Source of the DNA: Bacteroidales bacterium
GTDB taxonomy: Bacteria; Bacteroidota; Bacteroidia; Bacteroidales; UBA932
Direction of reading: 5' to 3'
Assembly: GCA_016285215.1 (NCBI GenBank)
Contig: JAEEQI010000122.1
Span: 1 to 7,234, forward strand
DNA length: 7,234 nucleotides
Of this stretch, positions 1 through 4,793 are shown in pieces. The notes beneath the pieces were generated by a model. The model saw only the letters and a list, made by a program, of their open reading frames with translations. It made no database searches and was not told the origin of the DNA. A program made the position numbers and the translations under genes. Numbering within the stretch: position 1 is the first letter of the stretch; each line of letters opens with the position of its first letter.

Positions 1-224
1 AGAAGTTCCCTTAGGGCCGGCTCCAGGCGGCGCCATTCTTCTTCTACGTCCGGCTGCTGCGAGCCGGGACGGGTGGAGCAGGCACCGAGGTCTATGACAT
101 CGGCCCCTTCTTCAAAGAGCCGGGCGGCGCGGGCCGCTACCTCGTTGGCCTTGGTGCGGCTGGCGGCAAAAAAGGAATCCTCGTTGAGGTTGAGGATGCC
201 CATTATATGAATGTTACCTATCAC
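1..224 (-). CDS. folP: Dihydropteroate synthase, N-terminal part (gene cut by left window edge)
   Basis: FolP condenses p-aminobenzoate with the hydroxymethyl-dihydropterin diphosphate to make dihydropteroate in cytoplasmic folate synthesis; it is the sulfonamide target. Only the first 74 codons are visible. The family's first strand and loop are recognisable as MGILN (residues 8-12) followed by DSF (16-18), and the second signature is IDLG (44-47) followed by STRPG (50-54). Asn12 aligns with the metal/pyrophosphate-binding Asn22 of E. coli. Loop 1 is unusual, reading NLNEDSF where the family usually has NVTPDSF. I chose the GTG at 224-222 because its GTGA overlaps the stop of the upstream msrA fusion, suggesting translational coupling, and because it keeps the hydrophobic residues that precede MGILN. 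The ATG at 203-201 is an alternative start and would leave a 17-base gap. It is the second gene of a leftward unit with the sulfoxide reductase. The family is well supported; the start is uncertain. Confidence 0.85.
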   Translation of the reverse strand, partial: MIGNIHIMGILNLNEDSFFAASRTKANEVAARAARLFEEGADVIDLGACSTRPGSQQPDVEEEWRRLEPALREL

Positions 225-1123
225 AGTACTTCTACAATCTTTTCCAGCCAGAGGGCGTCGGTGGCGTCGAAGGTGGCGAGCTCTTTGCTGTCGATATCCA
301 GGACGGAGGTCACGGTATCGCCGTCAAAGACGGGGACCACAATCTCGCTGCGGGAGAGGGAAGAGCAGGCAATGTGCCCCGGGAAGGCTTCTACGTCGGG
401 AACCACCAGCGTGCGCTGTTCTTTCCAGGCGCTGCCGCAGACGCCTTTGCCAAAGCCTATGCGGAAGCAGGCTTCCGGGCCCTGGAAGGGTCCCAGCACC
501 AGCTGCTCGCCCTGTACGCGGTAGAATCCGGTCCAGAAGAAATGCATACGCTCGTGAACCAGGGCCACCAGATTGGCCATACGGGCCACAGGGTCGGTCT
601 CGTCTCCCAGGAACAGCTTGATGTCCTGGTACAGGCGCAGGTAGCGGAAGGTCTTGAGCGGCACGTGGCAATAGCCGTTAGGGTTCTTGTCCAGGTAGTC
701 CTGGTGGCGTTCTTCGGCCAGATAGAAGTTGCGCAGCGGCTCCAGTTCCACCACCAGGGGAGCGCCCAGGCGCTTGGAGACGGCTTCAAAGACAGGCTGG
801 GCTTGGGCCTTATCGGCCTCTTCCTTATAATATACGCCCGTGCGATAGCGCGTACCGATGTCTCCGCCCTGCTTGTTGAGGCTTAGCGGGTTAATGATAG
901 TGAAGTAGAGCTCCGTGAGCTCCTTCACGCCAATGCGCTTGGGGTCGTAGGTTACGCGCACCGTCTCGGCAAAGCCGGTGGTGTCTGTATAGACCTCTTC
1001 ATAGGAGGGATTCTCTCCGTTTCCGTTGGCATAACCCGCCACGGCTTCCTTCACGCCGTCCACGCCGGCAAAGAAATGCTGTGCTCCCCAGAAGCACCCT
1101 GCTGCAAAATAGATTTCCTTCAT
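221..1123 (-). CDS. msrA: Fused peptide-methionine (S)-S-oxide reductase MsrA + GAF-type free-methionine-(R)-sulfoxide reductase
   Basis: This 300-residue cytoplasmic protein has two repair domains. Residues 1 to about 156 are MsrA, which reduces methionine-S-sulfoxide. GCFWG holds catalytic Cys10, and Tyr41, Glu53, Asp88 and Tyr93 fall exactly where N. meningitidis MsrA has Tyr82, Glu94, Asp129 and Tyr134. GYCH holds Cys152, a likely resolving cysteine. Residues from about 157 to 300 match the GAF-fold free-methionine-R-sulfoxide reductase (fRMsr/MsrC): LVLGPFQG, GKGVCG, VVPDV, HIAC, SEIVVP and VLDIDS. Cys219, Cys229 and Cys253 have the same 10- and 24-residue spacing as E. coli Cys84, Cys94 and Cys118. 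Together the halves should cover the S form and free methionine-R-sulfoxide. MsrA is more familiar fused to MsrB, so this partner is notable. No signal peptide is seen. The gene has its own candidate promoter and overlaps folP by four bases. The bifunctional role is inferred from intact motifs. Confidence 0.95.
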   Translation of the reverse strand: MKEIYFAAGCFWGAQHFFAGVDGVKEAVAGYANGNGENPSYEEVYTDTTGFAETVRVTYDPKRIGVKELTELYFTIINPLSLNKQGGDIGTRYRTGVYYKEEADKAQAQPVFEAVSKRLGAPLVVELEPLRNFYLAEERHQDYLDKNPNGYCHVPLKTFRYLRLYQDIKLFLGDETDPVARMANLVALVHERMHFFWTGFYRVQGEQLVLGPFQGPEACFRIGFGKGVCGSAWKEQRTLVVPDVEAFPGHIACSSLSRSEIVVPVFDGDTVTSVLDIDSKELATFDATDALWLEKIVEVL

Positions 1124-1143
1124 ATCACTACCAAATTAACGCC

Positions 1144-1151
1144 CAAAGGTA
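1144..1151 (-). promoter_or_regulatory. Candidate -7 box of the msrA-folP promoter
   Basis: Read leftward, these bases are TACCTTTG, a full match to the Bacteroidota -7 consensus TAnnTTTG. The start codon at 1123 lies about 20 bases downstream, so transcription would begin near 1137 with a leader of roughly 14 bases ending GGTAGTGAT. No clear TTTG -33 box is found at the expected distance, so the call rests on the -7 box and its position. Confidence 0.6.
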
Positions 1152-1163
1152 CAACTTTTTTCG

Positions 1164-1171
1164 TATCTTTG
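1164..1171 (+). promoter_or_regulatory. Candidate -7 box of the tmk promoter
   Basis: The bases TATCTTTG match the Bacteroidota -7 consensus TAnnTTTG. The tmk ATG at 1191 follows 19 bases after the box, giving a predicted start near 1178 and a short A/T-rich leader without a Shine-Dalgarno sequence, as is common in this phylum. The -33 region is weak. It faces away from the minus-strand box at 1144-1151, only 12 bases away. Confidence 0.65.
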
Positions 1172-1190
1172 TACGATTTAAATAACTAGC

Positions 1191-1871
1191 ATGCTCATCG
1201 TTTTGGAAGGGCTTGACGGGGCGGGGAAATCTACCCAGGTCAAGCGGCTCAAGGAATACTTACTGCAGCGCTGCGGATCGCTGGAATACATTCATTTTCC
1301 GCGCTATGAGGCCCCTGTGTACGGAGACCTCATCACCCGTTTCCTGAAAGGGGAGTTCGGGAGCATCGAGGCCGTGCATCCGCAGTTGGTGGCTCTCCTT
1401 TTTGCCGAAGACCGCCACGGTGCCGTACCCGTGATGCGGGAGGCGCTGGAGGCTGGAAAGACCGTGCTTCTGGACCGCTATGTGTATTCCAACATTGCCT
1501 ACCAGTGCGCCAAGCTCAAGGATCCTAAGGAGCGGGAGAAGCTCCGCGACTGGATTTTCAACACCGAGTATGGAGATTTCAACCTGCCGGAACCGGACCT
1601 GAACCTTTTCCTGGATGTGCCCATCGGCTTTGTGGAGAAGAGCCTCTCGGCCCATCGCGAAGGGGATGACCGTAACTACCTGTCCGGAGCTCAGGACATC
1701 CACGAGGCGTCCATCGCCTTCCAGAAGGCCGTTAGGGATATGTATGTGGCCCAGACTGCCCTGGATCCCAAGTTCCGCCGCATAGACTGCTCCGGCGCTC
1801 AGGGAGAGATGCTCCCGCCGGATGCCATTTTTGACAAGGTGCGCGCCGCCGTAGATCCCTTCCTGCCGTAA
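1191..1871 (+). CDS. tmk: Thymidylate (dTMP) kinase
   Basis: This enzyme phosphorylates dTMP to dTDP with ATP, a required step towards dTTP for DNA synthesis, in the cytoplasm. The 226 residues show the thymidylate kinase order. The P-loop GLDGAGKST is at 7-15, FPRYE at 36-40 (dTMP-binding region), LFAEDR at 70-75, and the DRY motif at 95-97 is followed by YSNIAYQ (99-105). The strand DLNLFLDVP comes later, and a lid segment with EGDDR lies near residues 157-161. The length is slightly above the usual 200-215. The ATG at 1191 places the P-loop seven residues from the start, as expected. The stop TAA shares its last base with the ATG of the next gene, so the two are probably cotranscribed and translationally coupled. 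The dTMP kinase identity is secure. Confidence 0.96.
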   Translation: MLIVLEGLDGAGKSTQVKRLKEYLLQRCGSLEYIHFPRYEAPVYGDLITRFLKGEFGSIEAVHPQLVALLFAEDRHGAVPVMREALEAGKTVLLDRYVYSNIAYQCAKLKDPKEREKLRDWIFNTEYGDFNLPEPDLNLFLDVPIGFVEKSLSAHREGDDRNYLSGAQDIHEASIAFQKAVRDMYVAQTALDPKFRRIDCSGAQGEMLPPDAIFDKVRAAVDPFLP

Positions 1872-2929
1872 TGAAAGCTTCTTATCAGAACTTCCGCCGC
1901 CATACGGCCGCCATCCTGGGAGTGGTGCTGCTTGTCTCGGGCCTTCTCAAACTGTGTGACCCCGTGGGCACTATGCTCATCGTTACGGAGTATTTCAAGT
2001 TCCTGCACCTGAACTTCCTCATCCCGGCCGCCAAGGTCATAGGCGTCATCGTTTCGGCCACGGAATGTGCGGTGGGTATCGGCCTTATTACCGGCGTGAT
2101 GAGAAAGACTTCGGCCATCCTCTGCTATGCGATGCTGGGTTTCTTTACCCTCCTTACGCTGGCTCTGTGGATTAAGAATCCCGCTATGGACTGCGGGTGC
2201 TTTGGCCAGGCCATCCACCTGACTCACGCCCAGAGTTTCTGGAAGAACGTGGTGCTGCTGGCCCTTTCGGTCATTGCCTTTACGCCTTTCAAGGAGTTTG
2301 GCCGGCCCAAGGGACATAAGCGCGTAGCCGCCGTCGTGGCCTTCCTGGCCATCGTGCTGGCCGCCGTCTATAGCAACAACCATCTGCCGGTGGTGGATTT
2401 CACCAGCTTCAACTGGGGGTCCCAGCTCTTTGCCTCGCTGGACGAGAGCGCCGAAGAAGCCGATTTCCGCCGCGCCCCCATCCTCAGTTTTTCGGATACC
2501 GCCGGTGTCTACTGCGACGAGCTGGCTGCCACCGGACGCGTGGTGGTCTTCTCCGTCTATGACGCCAAAAAGGCCGATTGGACCCGCCTGGAGCAGCAAT
2601 ACCGCCAGGCCCAGGCCTCCCAGGCCCGTCCGCTGCTGCTGGTTTCGGCCACGCCGGCTGAACTGAAAGCCTATCCCATTCCGGCAGACATAGAACCCTA
2701 CTTCTCTGATTACAAGACGCTTATTACGCTCAACCGTTCCAGCGGAGGCGGAACGTATTTCTATCACGGGGAAGTGGTGCACAAATGGAGCGCCGGGCAT
2801 TTCCCCAGTACGTTTATGGATGATGTGGCCGATGATCCCGTGGCCATCTCTACCCGCCACGTTACGCGCCGCCGCCTCACGGCCCAGGGCTTCTGCGTGG
2901 GCCTGCTGGCCGTGCTTCTGCTGCTGTAG
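1871..2929 (+). CDS. MauE/DoxX-like membrane protein with C-terminal extracytoplasmic domain (resembles the BT_3928 family)
   Basis: The function is not established. The 352-residue protein starts with a four-helix MauE/DoxX-like module: hydrophobic segments lie near 12-28, 49-75, 81-101 and 124-138, with the motif MDCGCFG (Cys108, Cys110) just after the third. The motif is typical of MauE-type proteins, which are thought to act in membrane redox or disulfide chemistry. A fifth segment (152-167) leads to a soluble region (about 168-328) that contains one cysteine (Cys215) and no CxxC, so it is not an ordinary thioredoxin. A last hydrophobic stretch (about 338-352) ends the protein abruptly and is preceded by RHVTRRR. 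By charge distribution the soluble region should lie outside the cytoplasmic membrane, although the arginines before the last helix fit that topology poorly. It overlaps tmk by one base. The BT_3928-like family assignment is from memory of domain layout, so moderately sure. Confidence 0.75.
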   Translation: MKASYQNFRRHTAAILGVVLLVSGLLKLCDPVGTMLIVTEYFKFLHLNFLIPAAKVIGVIVSATECAVGIGLITGVMRKTSAILCYAMLGFFTLLTLALWIKNPAMDCGCFGQAIHLTHAQSFWKNVVLLALSVIAFTPFKEFGRPKGHKRVAAVVAFLAIVLAAVYSNNHLPVVDFTSFNWGSQLFASLDESAEEADFRRAPILSFSDTAGVYCDELAATGRVVVFSVYDAKKADWTRLEQQYRQAQASQARPLLLVSATPAELKAYPIPADIEPYFSDYKTLITLNRSSGGGTYFYHGEVVHKWSAGHFPSTFMDDVADDPVAISTRHVTRRRLTAQGFCVGLLAVLLLL

Positions 2930-2930
2930 A

Positions 2931-2962
2931 TTTGCATTTTACAAAAATAGTTCGTACATTTG
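2931..2962 (+). promoter_or_regulatory. Promoter of the rimP-nusA-infB operon (-33 TTTG / -7 TACATTTG)
   Basis: TTTG at 2931-2934 and TACATTTG at 2955-2962 are separated by 20 bases, which fits the Bacteroidota housekeeping consensus TTTG-N19-21-TAnnTTTG. The start of transcription would be around 2968. The promoter begins just two bases after the stop of the upstream membrane-protein gene and drives straight into the hairpin at 2973-3009. Confidence 0.8.
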
Positions 2963-2972
2963 CAGACGTGAA

Positions 2973-3009
2973 CGAGATAGAGGACGCCGGTCCCCTATCT
3001 CGCTTTTTT
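2973..3009 (+). terminator. Intrinsic-terminator-like hairpin in the rimP leader (possible attenuator)
   Basis: The arms CGAGATAG (2973-2980) and CTATCTCG (2995-3002) pair perfectly. After an A/C mismatch (2981/2994) the stem resumes with GGAC (2982-2985) and GTCC (2990-2993) around a GCCG loop. One C later comes a run of six T (3004-3009). This is the layout of a Rho-independent terminator on the plus strand. It lies between the operon promoter and the rimP ATG at 3017, so transcripts from that promoter must pass it. It may also end read-through from tmk and the membrane-protein gene. Whether it terminates, attenuates or only protects the 5' end is not shown by sequence. Confidence 0.75.
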
Positions 3010-3016
3010 AAAGCCT

Positions 3017-3484
3017 ATGCAAAAAGAACAGATTATCCAGGCCATTGAGCCGGCCGTAAAAGAACGGGGTTGCTTCCTGGTGGAGGTGACCGTAAGTGCC
3101 GAGAACGACATCGAGGTAGTTATCGAGAAGGAAGAAGGCATCGTAGACTGGGAAGACTGCGCCGCTATTGACAAGGTAGTGCACGAGGCCTTTGACCAGG
3201 ACGTGGAAGACTACGCCCTTACGGTATCTTCGGCCGGTCTGGACCGCCCCTTCAAGGTGCTGCGCCAGTATCAGAAGGCCCTGGGCTCCCAGGTGGACGT
3301 GAAGTTCAAGGGCGGCAAGCGCATCATCGCTACCCTTACTTCGGCCTCCGAAGAGAGCATCGGCCTGCAATATACCGCCCTGGAGGCTGTGGAAGGCAAG
3401 AAAAAGAAGGAGAAAGTGGAGCACAATGAGACTTTCCCCCTTGGCGAGATCAACTCCGTCACTCCCTACATTGATTTTAAATAA
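3017..3484 (+). CDS. rimP: Ribosome maturation factor RimP
   Basis: RimP helps assemble the 30S ribosomal subunit in the cytoplasm. The 155 residues fit the family length. The N-terminal alpha/beta domain (about 1-80) ends with the family signature VSSAGLDRPF at 70-79; many other bacteria have SSPGLDRP here. The C-terminal SH3-like domain (about 84-155) carries a lysine-rich insert at 128-133 and ends with a strand containing INSVTPYIDF. The ATG at 3017 is 7 bases after the T tract of the leader hairpin and has no Shine-Dalgarno sequence. It is the first gene of rimP-nusA-infB, an order conserved across many bacteria, which strengthens the call for a protein whose sequence is only modestly conserved. 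Confidence 0.95.
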   Translation: MQKEQIIQAIEPAVKERGCFLVEVTVSAENDIEVVIEKEEGIVDWEDCAAIDKVVHEAFDQDVEDYALTVSSAGLDRPFKVLRQYQKALGSQVDVKFKGGKRIIATLTSASEESIGLQYTALEAVEGKKKKEKVEHNETFPLGEINSVTPYIDFK

Positions 3485-3498
3485 TACTAACATAAACC

Positions 3499-4767
3499 AT
3501 GGCAAAAGAAAAAGAGAAAGAAATCACCTTGATTGACGCTTTCAAGGATTTCAAGGAAGAGAAAAGCATCGACCGTCCCGTGATGCTGGGTGTTCTGAAG
3601 GATGTGTTCCTCACCCAGCTGGCCAAGACCTACGGCAGCGCCGACAACTTCGACGTCATTATCAACGTGGACAAGGGAGACTGCGAAATTTACCAGAACT
3701 TTGAGGTTGTGGAAGAGGTGGAAGACCCTGTGACCCAGATCACCGTAGACGAGATCAAGGAAGAAACCGGAGACGACGACTACGAGATTGGTGACACCTT
3801 TGCCCGCAAGCTTTCCCTGGCTTCCTTCGGCCGCCGCGGTATCCTGAACATCCGTCAGAACCTCCAGGGCCGCATTATGGATATTGAAAAGGCCAACGTC
3901 TTCAAGAAATACTCCGAGCGTGTGGGTGAGATTTTCACCGGCGAGGTATACCAGACCTGGAAGAACGAGGTCCTCATCCTGGACGAGGACGGCAACGAGC
4001 TCCGTATGCCCAAGAACGAGCAGATCCCCGGAGAGCGTTTCAAGAAGAGTGATTCCGTGCGCGCCATCATCAAGAGCGTGGAGATGAAGAACAACACCAC
4101 GCCTTACATTGTGCTGTCCCGCACCTCCGAGAGCTTCCTGGAGAAACTCTTCGAAATGGAAGTACCCGAGATTTACGACGGCCTCATCACCGTCAAGAAG
4201 GTAGTCCGCATCCCCGGCGAGCGCGCCAAGGTGGCTGTGGAATCCTACGACGACCGCATCGATCCCATTGGCGCCTGCATCGGTGTCAAGGGTTCCCGTA
4301 TTATGGGTATCGTCCGTGAGCTCCGCAACGAGAACATCGACGTGATCCAGTGGAGCAACAACCCTCAGCTTATGATCCAGCGTGCCCTCAATCCGGCCCG
4401 CATCTCCCGCATTGACCTGGGCACCGCTCCCGAAGACAAGATCAAGGTCTATATGCAGGCCGAAGAAGTCAAGAAGGGTATCGGCAAGGGCGGCGTGAAC
4501 ATCAAGCTGGCCGGTATGCTGGTAGGCCGTGAGATTGAAGTATGGCGTGAACTCCCGCAGAACGAAGAGGAGGAGGACGACGTACTGCTGAGCGAATTCA
4601 CCGATGTCATCGATCCTTGGGTGATCGAGCGCCTGCAGGCCATCGGTTGCGACACCGCCCGCAGCGTTATGGCTCTGGCTCCCGCAGACATTGCTTCCCG
4701 TGCCGACCTCGAGGACGAGACCGTGGAAGAGGTACTGCGCATTCTGCACGAAGAGTTTGAAGATTAA
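3499..4767 (+). CDS. nusA: Transcription termination/antitermination factor NusA
   Basis: NusA binds RNA polymerase and nascent RNA, modulating pausing, intrinsic termination and antitermination. The 422 residues show the expected domains. The N-terminal polymerase-binding domain (about 1-135) includes [13 protein letters not shown]. An S1 domain starts near 143 ([12 protein letters not shown]). KH1 has its GxxG loop at 262-265 within [14 protein letters not shown], and KH2 has GKGG at 329-332. After an acidic linker (about 353-360) comes a helical helix-hairpin-helix-like domain (about 363-422). The protein is shorter than the 495-residue E. coli NusA, which has two C-terminal acidic-repeat domains. 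The gene starts 14 bases after rimP behind an A/T-rich spacer without a Shine-Dalgarno sequence. Because NusA stimulates intrinsic termination, the hairpin ahead of rimP could give autoregulation; this is inference. Confidence 0.97.
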   Translation: MAKEKEKEITLIDAFKDFKEEKSIDRPVMLGVLKDVFLTQLAKTYGSADNFDVIINVDKGDCEIYQNFEVVEEVEDPVTQITVDEIKEETGDDDYEIGDTFARKLSLASFGRRGILNIRQNLQGRIMDIEKANVFKKYSERVGEIFTGEVYQTWKNEVLILDEDGNELRMPKNEQIPGERFKKSDSVRAIIKSVEMKNNTTPYIVLSRTSESFLEKLFEMEVPEIYDGLITVKKVVRIPGERAKVAVESYDDRIDPIGACIGVKGSRIMGIVRELRNENIDVIQWSNNPQLMIQRALNPARISRIDLGTAPEDKIKVYMQAEEVKKGIGKGGVNIKLAGMLVGREIEVWRELPQNEEEEDDVLLSEFTDVIDPWVIERLQAIGCDTARSVMALAPADIASRADLEDETVEEVLRILHEEFED

Positions 4768-4793
4768 TTATTAGAAAAAAAAGGGGTTATTAT
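4768..4793 (+). promoter_or_regulatory. nusA-infB intergenic leader with A8G4 tract
   Basis: This 26-base spacer contains eight A (4775-4782) followed by four G (4783-4786), seven bases before the infB ATG at 4794. The AAGGGG run is purine-rich and could be a weak ribosome binding site, which the rimP and nusA starts lack. No hairpin or promoter is seen in it, so infB appears to be read from the upstream operon promoter. Confidence 0.4.

Noticed and set aside
374..886. A 170-codon plus-strand frame inside the msrA fusion
   Set aside because: It lies wholly inside a well-supported minus-strand gene and shows no domain of its own.
1799..2860. A 353-codon minus-strand frame opposite the membrane-protein gene
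   Set aside because: The plus-strand frame has membrane segments, the CGCFG motif and tight coupling to tmk; the antisense frame is a composition-driven shadow.
3487..4749. A 420-codon minus-strand frame opposite nusA
   Set aside because: Antisense shadow of nusA with no recognisable domain; the plus-strand NusA domains are complete.
4775..4786. A8G4 run as a possible slippage or frameshift site
   Set aside because: It lies in the spacer between nusA and infB, outside any coding frame, so slippage would not change a protein.
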